Origin: Flabesymbios commensalis | Lineage: Eukaryota > Annelida > Polychaeta > Terebellida > Flabelligeridae | Direction: 5' to 3' | Assembly: GCA_964017125.1 (NCBI GenBank) | Contig: OZ024907.1 | Location: 19,735,262-19,799,261, forward strand | DNA length: 64,000 nucleotides | Shown here: in pieces, positions 58,601 through 64,000 of the stretch | How positions within the stretch are numbered: the first letter of the stretch is position 1 | Layout: each line of letters opens with the position of its first letter | The notes under the pieces: model-generated | What the model was told of the DNA's origin: nothing | What the model saw: only the letters and a program-made list of their open reading frames with translations | The model's database searches: none | Translations under genes and position numbers: made by a program

Positions 58601-59592
58601 AACAACCAACAGTGGAGGAGCCACCACCGCCACCCACAAACAACTAGCCGACTACCATAAAGCTGTCACCAGGTAAACACATCAAAACAACTAGAAGAAT
58701 TAAACACAACCATAAAACTAACCCAACAACCAACAGTGGAGGTGCCACCACCGCCACCCACAAACAACTAGCTGACTACCATAAAGCTGTCACCAGGTAA
58801 AACACATCAAAACAACTAGAAAAAATAAAAAACTAACATAAGACTAACCCAACAACCAACAGTGGAGGAGCCACCACCGCCACCCACAAGCAACTAGCCG
58901 ACTACCATAAAGCTGTCACCAGGTAAAACACATCAAAACAACTAGAAAAAATAAAAAGCTAACATAGCACTAACCCAACAAATAACAGTGGTAGGGGCCA
59001 CCACCGCCACCCACAAACAACTAGCCGACTGCCATAAAGCTGTCACCAGGTGAAACACATCATAACAACTAGCCGAATTAAACACAACCATAAAACTAAC
59101 CCAACAACCAACAGTGGAGGTGCCACCACCGCCACCCACAAACAACTGGCTGACTCCCATAAAGCTGTCACCAGGTGAAACACATCATAACAACTATACC
59201 AGAAGAATTAAACACAGTATTAAACATAACCGGAGTACAACCAATTAGCAGACTATCCGCAGGCTATCGCCAGGTAAAACGCAGAAGAATAAGCAAATTC
59301 AATCGAGACACATGGATAATGATATCGTACACATACCCTGAATTAAACACTTGAAATAATTCAATTTGCTGCTTATAAACACACACTATAAAGTTGAATT
59401 AAAATGAGACTAAAAGCTTGTATTTAGAATTGGTTCTGCGTGACAATTTGCTGCCAGAAACGTAACTGTTATTTTCTAAATTATACTATGTTGCTTGTTT
59501 ATTCTACAGTTTTCTCCTTTTTTCTTTTCAGTGCAGAGAATGTGTCCCATGTCCATAAAGCCACCAGGGAATTCAGTCGTCTGTTCAGATAG
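46343..59592 (+). CDS. TNPO3: Transportin-3 (TNPO3), C-terminal ~428 residues, ten exons
   Basis: Importin-beta family nuclear import receptor. In animals it carries SR-type splicing factors, bound by their RS domains, through the nuclear pore and releases them on Ran-GTP. The joined exons align from memory along the whole C-terminal half of human TNPO3 (about 923 residues): [96 protein letters not shown] and the end REFSRLFR before TAG. The arginine-rich helix (exon 51638-51778) keeps all its arginines. The fold is HEAT repeats; no signal peptide or membrane segment is expected. All ten segments have GT/AG borders and consistent phases, apart from a 2-nt surplus in exon nine. The 5' half lies outside the recognisable part of the window. 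Confidence 0.95.
46665..46835. repeat. Foldback repeat
   Basis: Contains repeated and inverted forms of 'TTTCCATTAGAAAAGTTAGG', including 'CCTAACTTTTCTAATGGAAA', with outer 'CATCCTAACTTTAAACTTAG' matching inverted 'AAGTTAGGATG'. A related fragment is at 36690-36800. Confidence 0.7.
47276..47462 (-). mobile_element. Family B MITE
   Basis: Contains 'CCATGGAGACCGAAATCATC', 'TGTTACGGGTCTACAACC' and the hairpin GACGTCAGATTCTGACGTC, ending GCGCTGTAAGGGTTAA. Orientation is opposite to 6118-6318. Confidence 0.75.
47764..48279. mobile_element. Chain of D, B and D MITEs sharing borders
   Basis: A partial D (47764-47818, TTAACCCTTAAAGCACCGAG) is followed by a B (about 47819-48045, starting TAACCCTTTCAGCGCGGGG and ending GCTCTAATGGTTAA), then a D (48042-48279, hairpin 48188-48243, ending TTTAACGGTTAA). 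B and the second D share the TTAA at 48042-48045. Confidence 0.75.
48804..48910. repeat. 107-bp near-perfect palindrome
   Basis: Arms of ~50 bp run from 'CGTATTCTCTTTAAAAGTTA' through 'CGGATTGGTCGAGAT' to a 4-base centre (AGCC), then back through 'ATCTCGACCAATCCG' to 'GTAAGAGAATACG'. Only a few mismatches. It lies inside the first visible TNPO3 intron, so the pre-mRNA can form a long hairpin. Confidence 0.88.
49267..49355 (+). CDS. TNPO3: TNPO3 exon 2 of the window
   Basis: Acceptor CTAAACAG|ATT, donor TTCAG|GTAAG; phase 0 in, phase 2 out. Encodes [18 protein letters not shown] then [11 protein letters not shown] plus two bases of Arg. The last ~35 nt and the donor are the seed of the array that follows. 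Confidence 0.93.
49356..50850 (+). repeat. 44-bp tandem array copied from exon 2's 3' edge and donor
   Basis: About 33 units of GTAAGACTGACTGTATGGCT followed by 'GGACAGACTGGCCGCTATAT' and TCAG. Each unit repeats the last ~35 nt of the exon (from ACTGTATGGCTGGACAG) and the first nine intron bases, so most units carry a full TTCAG|GTAAG donor. Units differ by few bases (GGACAG, AGACAG, GCACAG, GGCTGAC variants). Extending the exon to a later donor gives AGG TAA, an immediate stop. Confidence 0.93.
51001..51061 (+). CDS. TNPO3: TNPO3 exon 3 of the window
   Basis: Acceptor TATATTTTCAG|A, donor CAACAA|GTAAGT; phase 2 in, phase 0 out. Encodes the end of Arg, then [20 protein letters not shown], matching human HTNP...HPCQKV. 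Confidence 0.92.
51062..51637. other. TNPO3 intron
   Basis: Degenerate 'CGTACGTCCATATATCC' repeats at about 51150-51290 and a short 84-bp family B MITE at 51414-51497 (TTAACCATTTAAGCGCTG ... ACTGGAAGGGTTAA, hairpin around GTCAGAATCTGAC). Confidence 0.65.
51638..51778 (+). CDS. TNPO3: TNPO3 exon 4: arginine-rich helix
   Basis: Acceptor TTATTTTCAG|ATT, donor ACTCAA|GTAAGT; 141 nt, phase 0 both sides. Encodes [47 protein letters not shown]. The stretch [12 protein letters not shown] matches the human R-helix (RIVERCCRCLRFAVRC), which contacts RS-domain cargo in the crystal structure; all arginines are conserved. Confidence 0.94.
51779..53202. other. TNPO3 intron with MITEs
   Basis: Family D hairpin at about 51970-52024, family E copies at about 52085-52180, 52401-52500 and 52979-53067, family B end at about 52230-52330. 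The E copy at 52401 is close to a full palindrome (CCCAGTAAACACAAAACATT / AATGTTTTGTGTTTACTGG allowing mismatches). Confidence 0.65.
53203..53510 (+). repeat. ~67-bp tandem array copied from exon 5's acceptor and 5' edge
   Basis: Four units precede the true exon. Each has 'TTTTATCGTTCTCTCTTCC' + TCAG or ACAG, then 'ATGGTAACACTGTACCAGGA' and 'GTTCCCCCATTCCTGTTTCC'. So polypyrimidine tract, AG and the first ~45 coding bases are all duplicated. One unit has an extra 17-bp internal duplication. Starting from an upstream AG shifts the frame and meets a stop before the true exon. Confidence 0.92.
53511..53627 (+). CDS. TNPO3: TNPO3 exon 5 of the window
   Basis: Acceptor TCTTCCACAG|ATG, donor CTTCAG|GTAACA; 117 nt, phase 0 both sides. 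Encodes [18 protein letters not shown] then [20 protein letters not shown] plus Q. The upstream repeat units stop matching after 'CTGTTTCCT', so only this copy continues into the conserved [13 protein letters not shown]. Confidence 0.94.
53634..53712. repeat. Family E palindrome next to a donor
   Basis: Core 'GGGCCAGCGTCGAAGACGGT' with flanks 'ATGTTTCAATGCT' and 'AACGGTTCAATGTCTT'. It starts only ~7 bp into the intron after exon 5. The rest of this intron to 54021 is AT-rich with no other feature. Confidence 0.7.
54022..54116 (+). CDS. TNPO3: TNPO3 exon 6 of the window
   Basis: Acceptor GTTTGTTCAG|GCT, donor CTCAG|GTATGT; phase 0 in, phase 2 out. Encodes [18 protein letters not shown] and [13 protein letters not shown] plus two bases of Arg, matching human [20 protein letters not shown]. 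Confidence 0.93.
54145..54235 (+). repeat. Two copies of exon 6's 3' edge
   Basis: 'AACCACCCTGATACGGTGGA' with 'TGATCTCTCAGACTTCAG' and 'AACCACCCTGATACGGTCGA' with 'TGATCTCTTCAGACTTTGTC' repeat the exon's last ~40 coding bases. The donor itself is not faithfully copied here. Confidence 0.85.
54237..55838 (+). repeat. 88-109-bp tandem array copied from exon 7's acceptor and 5' edge
   Basis: About 13 full and 3 or 4 short units. Each full unit has 'TATTTATTGTTCTATTTCAG', 'GTTTGTACAGAGGGCCCCTA', 'TAGCGTTCTTACAATCCTCG' and 'TTGACCACCC', i.e. tract, AG and the first ~50 coding bases of exon 7. The 109-bp form has the tract-AG segment twice. A variant with 'TCATTGATCACTCCTG' and 'TATGTATATGAGGGCCC' recurs near 54660, 55290 and 55725, showing higher-order repeats of ~633 and ~434 bp. 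The long overlapping open frames here are products of the repeat. Confidence 0.92.
55839..55995 (+). CDS. TNPO3: TNPO3 exon 7 of the window
   Basis: Acceptor TCTATTTCAG|G, donor GAGAGAG|GTGAGT; phase 2 in, phase 0 out. Encodes (R)[52 protein letters not shown]. Only this last copy reads on into GLDHKDAN, the conserved human TLDHRDAN, so it is the true exon. Confidence 0.94.
55996..56601. other. TNPO3 intron
   Basis: A family D hairpin remnant is at about 56270-56308. A decayed duplicate of the next exon's acceptor edge is at 56520-56559. Otherwise AT-rich. Confidence 0.65.
56520..56559 (+). repeat. Decayed copy of exon 8's acceptor edge
   Basis: TTGCCTAG|GATAAAGATGGC then TATTATTTGGCAGAAAGGTT resembles the true TTTTTCTAG|GATAAAGATGAC and TACACTTTACGCAGACAGCT, 82 bp downstream. 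The first ten exon bases are identical. The frame continues without a stop up to the true exon's border. Confidence 0.6.
56602..56769 (+). CDS. TNPO3: TNPO3 exon 8 of the window
   Basis: Acceptor GTTTTTTCTAG|GAT, donor AGACCA|GTAAGT; 168 nt, phase 0 both sides. Encodes [56 protein letters not shown], matching human [24 protein letters not shown]. Confidence 0.94.
56775..56998. mobile_element. Family A MITE inserted at a splice donor
   Basis: A 224-bp element runs from TTATCCCTTGTCCTGCT to AGCAGGACAAGTGTTAA and has the hairpin GAAGCTGGAAATTGC / GCAATTCCAGCTT. It begins five bases into the intron after exon 8, so the +6 T of the donor GTAAGT is the first base of the element's border. Confidence 0.85.
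57222..57336 (+). CDS. TNPO3: TNPO3 exon 9 of the window, with a 2-nt surplus
   Basis: Acceptor GTTTGTTACAG|TCG, donor CACCAG|GTAAAC. Encodes [26 protein letters not shown], then (K)[10 protein letters not shown], matching human FCRWLENSLKGLP...VTHKQLTDFHKQVTS. As given, the exon reads CCCACACAAAC at 57296-57306, where all downstream array copies read CCCACAAAC. The extra CA would shift the frame into a nearby TAG. Without it the exon is 113 nt and leaves in phase 2, exactly as the last exon needs. A sequence error in a repeat is more likely than a broken gene. Confidence 0.88.
57337..59215 (+). repeat. ~124-bp tandem array copied from exon 9's 3' edge and donor
   Basis: About 15 units of exon sequence ('CAACAGTGGAGGTGCCACCA', 'CCGCCACCCACAAACAACTA', 'GCCGACTACCATAAAGCTGT', CACCAG) plus donor GTAAA and ~50 bp of intron ('ACACATCAAAACAACTAG'). 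A decayed unit is near 59240-59280. The exon part of most copies keeps the frame for [17 protein letters not shown]. Using a later donor continues as AGG TAA, an immediate stop. Confidence 0.93.
59532..59592 (+). CDS. TNPO3: TNPO3 last exon and stop
   Basis: Acceptor TTTCTTTTCAG|T; phase 2 in. Encodes [20 protein letters not shown] and TAG (59590-59592), matching human [20 protein letters not shown]. The conserved FxRLFR end marks the true C terminus. Confidence 0.95.
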
Positions 59593-60500
59593 TGATGGAG
59601 AGCTGTAGCCACACCCATATGACGTCATCCTAGCAGAGCAAACCAATCAAGTTCAACATCCAGATAATGATGTCATATTACCATAACAACTCAACCAACT
59701 TACCATGGACAGCTGTAGCCACGCCTATATTTACATTGAACACACCAGTCAAGTACAGCGCAAGTAATAAGATCATAATCAACTTATGATTGACAGCTGT
59801 ACCCATACCCCATAATGATATCATTCAACCAGAACAAGTAATAAAAGTAATAATGGACAGCTCTAACCACACCCACAATGATGTCATAAACCCAGAACGC
59901 CCAAGTATTGTATTCTAACCAATCAGAGGGCTTCATTTAGTCATGTTACCTTCTGCTTACATAACGGGGTGGTTGTGGTGGTAGACTACTATACTTCAGT
60001 CAGCTGTAGTCACACCGTTAAAGACGTCATACCATGGTGGGTGTGTTTTCGAGTAGCGTACTGTACTTGGGTCAGCTGTAACCACGCCCTCAGATATGTC
60101 ATTTTTACCTGAACAACGTAACCATGTAATGATTGACAGCTGTAGCCACGCCCATCATAGTGATGACTGACAGCTGTAGCCACGCCCATCATAATAAACA
60201 GCTCTAACCACACCTACAGTATCGTCGCCATGAGCAACAAGACTAAGTACCACTTTGATAATGACGTCGTTGTTTGTCATCCTAAGTAGTTTATGGACAT
60301 TAAATAGTCAGATACTCAAGTAGCAATACACAAGACAGCATTTCTCAAGCATTTTATATTAAACGCCTTTGTCCTTGTCGACAGGATCTGTTGGAGTTTG
60401 GTTGATGAGCAAATCTGTATTACCCAGCATTATATACATAGTAATGTAGCTTGTGAACAAATGCATAATTGCCAGTATTATAATGATGTATAATAAACCA
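59593..60500 (+). other. TNPO3 3' UTR with degenerate repeats
   Basis: From the stop to about 60225 there are around nine imperfect units of 'GACAGCTGTAGCCACGCCCA' followed by 'ATGATGTCAT'-like sequence. One carries ATGACGTCATC (about 59618). AATAAA occurs at 59840-59845, 60193-60198 and 60492-60497; the last, in TATAATAAACC, is a plausible poly(A) signal. The true 3' end cannot be fixed from sequence alone. Confidence 0.65.
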
Positions 60501-60987
60501 ACAAACACCAGAATCTGACCCAGTGTCCGTGTAGCGAGTCCGAAATTTGAAATAATTCGAAACCAAACATTTGAGTTATTTTAGCCAACTTCAAGTTGTG
60601 CCTCTCTACCTCAACCCACAACTTCAAGTGAAGGAAAATTAATCATGTTTGTCAAAATTAGAGAGCAAAAATTGTCAATTTTTTATGTTTAAGCACATAT
60701 TTCTCTCCAATAACAGTGATTTAATCAGGTGATAAAACATAATACATGTACATTGGGTTCAGCATCTCGTGTTTGCTGGGAACGTAGCCTTATTTAGATT
60801 TTGCTTCTTCACCTGATTTGTACCCTTACAGCTTTGGTGATTCAGATATATTTCCATGAGACGTGTAATTTTAGACTCAATTAGGGATTTTAATATACTT
60901 GCTAGGTTCAAGTCAAGTTTGCAGAAAATGATGTATTACACTTTTTGTCCACATGTGTACACTAAATGCGGGCACATTAAAGTGAGC
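60501..60987. other. Gene-free spacer with a family D remnant
   Basis: A family D MITE (inverted) is at about 60540-60740, with hairpin TCAAGTTGTGCCTC / CCACAACTTCAAGTG near 60590-60630 and 'AATAACAGTGATTTAATCAG'. No gene is recognised. Confidence 0.55.
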
Positions 60988-61111
60988 ACTAACCCAGCAA
61001 GCACGATACTTAGAACCAATGTTGTGATAACGTTTGCCCACTGTCTGCGACGTTGGCCCAACATTAAACCAGCATTGGTTGACTGTACTGTATTTAGTGG
61101 GAAGCATCCCG
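60988..61111. repeat. Family E palindrome
   Basis: Ends 'AACCCAGCAAGCACGATAC' and 'GTATTTAGTGGGAAG'; core 'CTGCGACGTTGGCCCAACAT'. The element is palindromic as a whole, so overlapping frames appear on both strands. Confidence 0.75.
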
Positions 61112-61129
61112 AGGGAGGTTCACATCTAA

Positions 61130-61240
61130 TCCCAGCAAACACGAGACGTTGACCCAATGCTGGGTTAATGCTAGCCCACCGTCTTCGACGTTGGACCAAC
61201 ATTAACCGAGCATTGGGTCAACGTTTCGTGTTTCCTGGGA
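61130..61240. repeat. Family E palindrome, best copy
   Basis: 111 bp, a near-perfect palindrome over its whole length: TCCCAGCAAACACGAGACGT at the left pairs with 'ACGTTTCGTGTTTCCTGGGA' at the right. Inner arms are 'TGACCCAATGCTGGGTTAAT' and 'ATTAACCGAGCATTGGGTCA', and the centre is GCCCACCGTCTTCGACGTTGG. It lies 18 bp after another copy. No protein is encoded. Confidence 0.88.
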
Positions 61241-61767
61241 TGTATCTTAACATCTCAATGACATCTGTTTGAGGAAGGTTGGACTAATTATTGTGGGATC
61301 TTTTCGGGAGAATTTGGGTCATTGCGATGCTTTGTGATTAGACGTGTCATACAGTTTACAGTACATCACAGGGTAATGTATGGCACAATGCTCTGTCAAT
61401 ATAGACCCGACATCCATAATCTTCTTTATAGGACATTTGGTTGATGACACTGTACACTCACAGTGACCAAAGCATGATGGTTATCTGTAGTCTAGGCGTC
61501 CTCTTCGTATATTTCTCGACAGTTCAGGACATTTAGTTGAAGACACTGTTGTAATGTTTTCATTTATAGACATGTAGTATTTATCATTAAATCACCACCT
61601 TGGAATTTCTCGCGCTTCACGGTTTCAACCACGAAGTCACGGCGTAATCATTAAAATAGTCATTTTTAAAGGGCTTCTTATTGCTTATATCCTTGAAATA
61701 TATTGAATAATATTTTTCATTTGAAATATAATTTCCAGTTATAGTAAAACCGTAGGTGTGTAGCGCT
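61241..61767. other. Gene-free spacer
   Basis: Nothing recognisable. Confidence 0.4.
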
Positions 61768-61880
61768 TCCCAGCAAACACAAAACATTTGTAAACCATTT
61801 GTACAATGTTGGACCAACGTCAAAGACGTTGGGCCGACGTTGTACAAATGGTATACAAATGTTTTTTTGCTTGCTGGGTA
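61768..61880. repeat. Family E palindrome, variant arms
   Basis: Ends TCCCAGCAAACACAAAACAT and 'CTTGCTGGGTA'. Arms 'TTTGTACAATGTTGGACCAA' and 'TTGGGCCGACGTTGTACAAA', centre CGTCAAAGACG. The arm sequence differs from 61130-61240, but the ends and layout are the same. Confidence 0.85.
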
Positions 61881-63317
61881 TGTAATGAAGCATTATTCGA
61901 ATATTTTTACAGTGTGGTGCACATTGAAATAAAAACTTGACATTAGACTCCTAACTGTCCGACAAAAACATCTGCTTGTTATAATAAAACAAACATGGTA
62001 TTTTCTAAATTATTAGCTTATCCCAACAAGCAAAATATGTTTTCACCTGAAATATATAAATGATATATACGTCAAGTTATAATGTAGTGTTTATCATTCA
62101 ATGCCTGAGATTGTATCATTTGCATAATAAGACCCCATTATTAAGAAATTGAAATGGAGAATATTGGCGTAAATATAGTCTGATCCTAAAACAAGTGTAT
62201 ATATAGCTCAAAACATCGCATTCAATATCAAAGTATATGACTTATTTAATGCTAATGGCATATTTTGCCTGAGCTGCTCATAATATCATATATTTAGTAA
62301 TATTTAAGATATTATTATACTATTTTGATTGTGCAGCATTATGTGTGTGTATTACATTGTTTATCTGTTATTTCACTGCTGAGTATGATATGAGATGCTA
62401 TACTAGCATCTCTTCTATCACCCCTCATTGTCTTTGTATTGGAAAGTGGTGCTTTAATGAAGCATTATCTTTCTCCTATCACCCCATTGTCTATATAGCG
62501 GAATGTGCTGCTTCAATGAAGCATTGCCTTGTGGGGATTTGAAGATGATTAATGATGTTTTGTCTGATTGAACTATTTTATATTTCAATGGTAATTCTTC
62601 TTGTTTACATGGCAATAGGAATGATAGTGATTGAATAATGCATTTAAATATTGTAGGTATAATTTTAGGAGTCAGTCGTACTAACAGGATGTCAGGTCTT
62701 GTTGATGTTTTAAATACCTTTTGCATTTATTGTTTCTTGATATGACAGGGGACTTTTAACCTTTTCTCATTGTAAGATCATGATTTCAGTACACGACTTG
62801 GTAAATGTTGCCACATGAAATATAACTATATTCGAATTATATTATCTGGTGCGTTTAGACCACTCCCATCTACAAGTTCATTTAAAGATATGTGGCAGTA
62901 AATTGATTAATTTTCTTAATAAATACAGCTTTTGTCACAGATAAATGTTTATACTTGACATATATTCAAGCGATGTACATGGGCTTGGATCACTGGAAGT
63001 ACTTACAACCAAATAGTCGTATCAAGTAATTAATTATTATCTGAAAAACGTTACTTGTGTACTAAGTTCATTTCCAGTCTAGACTGCTTATTACTTTTGC
63101 TCACACATGATGACAAGGTGAAGTCATGATCTTTACTAGGGGAAAGGTTATAGATGTTTCTATTAGGATCTTGTTGGCAGGATTTCCTTTTATTCGCATG
63201 ATGATGGATGATATGTTTTGTAATTTGGTACTGAAAAGATTCTTGTGATATTATATCTGCCAGAAGACGTACATAAGAATGGTTTTGTTGTCTCAACCCA
63301 TCGTCGTTGGAGCATTT
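61881..63317. other. Gene-free spacer with one tandem duplication
   Basis: A ~66-bp unit is duplicated at about 62406-62526 ('TCTCCTATCACCCCATTGTC' and 'GCTTTAATGAAGCATT'/'GCTTCAATGAAGCATT'). Otherwise nothing is recognised. Confidence 0.5.
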
Positions 63318-63428
63318 AATACAAACACAAGGCATTGAAGCAATGCTGTTTTAATACTGGGCCAGCGTCGTAGACGGTGGCCCAGAATTTAAACATCATT
63401 GACTTAATAGATTTCGTTTGCTTGGCTG
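63318..63428. repeat. Family E palindrome
   Basis: Core GGGCCAGCGTCGTAGACGGT, ends 'AAACACAAGGCATTGAAGC' and 'TTTCGTTTGCTTGGCTG'. Confidence 0.75.
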
Positions 63429-64000
63429 ATGCTAATGGATAAACACAACGAGATCCTAAAATTTTAAAATGTGTCTTTCTAATCTGCCCTTCTGCTTTGC
63501 GGACTAGAAATATGGTACTATGTAAATCAACCAAACAAGTACAATTTATATCAATTTCATGAATTGTACCTACTACTTTGTTTTTGTGATGCGTTTCACC
63601 AAGAACTTTATATAAGTTCTTGGTTTTACTGAAGAAAAATTATGATGATAAAGTATTTTGATGTCATATAATATGACATCTGTACCATGTTTTTACATGG
63701 ACCGTGTTTTATCGCTTTGGAAACAGGCTTGATTTTTTTGTATGTGTCATTTTTCATCTGCCGCTACACTTTGCAATGTGTATAAACTATGTGCTTTCAA
63801 CTCAGGTGATACTATGGTATATATATGTATTTTTGTACACTATTTATTTCCGCATCGTACGGTGGAACTGTTTTTTTTCGGAAAATGGGTCCGTTTTGAA
63901 GAGGAGCTACTTTGTTGTAGGATGGGTGGAGTTTAAACCATAATTGTTATTGATTAAAAATTCTATAGAATTGACACAAGTTACCACAGTTAATGTTGGT
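63429..64000. other. Gene-free end of window with small hairpins
   Basis: Short perfect hairpins lie at about 63600-63624 (CAAGAACTTTATATAAGTTCTTG) and 63659-63682 (GATGTCATATAATATGACATC). No protein-coding or RNA gene is recognised. Confidence 0.45.

Overview
The window is AT-rich eukaryotic DNA, most likely from a marine lophotrochozoan and probably a mollusc. I infer this from the intron-rich gene, the tRNA-headed SINEs, the LINE tails ending in TAC/TTAC repeats and the very dense small inverted-repeat elements. I cannot name the species. There is no bacterial gene organisation, no CRISPR array, no rRNA gene and no convincing tRNA gene.

Only one host gene can be supported: the 3' part of a transportin-3 (TNPO3) orthologue on the + strand. 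Ten exons between 46343 and 59592 encode about 428 residues, roughly the C-terminal half of a protein that is about 923 residues in human. They include the arginine-rich helix that in human TNPO3 binds RS-domain cargo (SR splicing factors). The N-terminal exons are not visible here and probably lie upstream of base 1, or in a part of 1-46 kb where I cannot recognise them.

The main oddity is inside this gene. At least four introns carry tandem arrays whose repeat unit is a copy of the neighbouring exon edge together with its splice site: a 44-bp donor array (49356-50850), a ~67-bp acceptor array (53203-53510), a ~1.6-kb acceptor array with higher-order structure (54237-55838) and a ~124-bp donor array (57337-59215). 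A short donor-edge duplication (54145-54235) and one decayed acceptor-edge copy (56520-56559) fit the same pattern. Using the extra donors gives an immediate in-frame TAA. Since TNPO3 imports splicing factors, a feedback role for these decoy sites is a testable speculation; neutral minisatellite growth is the simpler explanation.

Region 1-46 kb is essentially gene-free and built of mobile-element debris. (a) TTAA-flanked MITEs of four hairpin families (called A, B, C and D here) resemble piggyBac-type non-autonomous elements; nested copies show C inserted into D and A into C. (b) More than 20 copies of a ~110-bp whole-element palindrome (family E) are present. (c) Two ~2.4-2.6-kb copies of a composite element (family F, 12.4-14.8 kb and 27.7-30.3 kb) contain ~143-bp internal repeats; the second copy sits inside a 5'-truncated LINE with its own 14-bp target duplication. 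(d) SINEs include a dimer with two tRNA-like heads and a 14-bp target duplication. (e) Several elements share a TAC-ending LINE-like tail, and one carries a nested pogo-like MITE. Micro- and minisatellites fill several further stretches.

Downstream of the TNPO3 stop codon there is a 3' UTR with degenerate repeats and candidate poly(A) signals, then gene-free DNA to the end with more family E palindromes.
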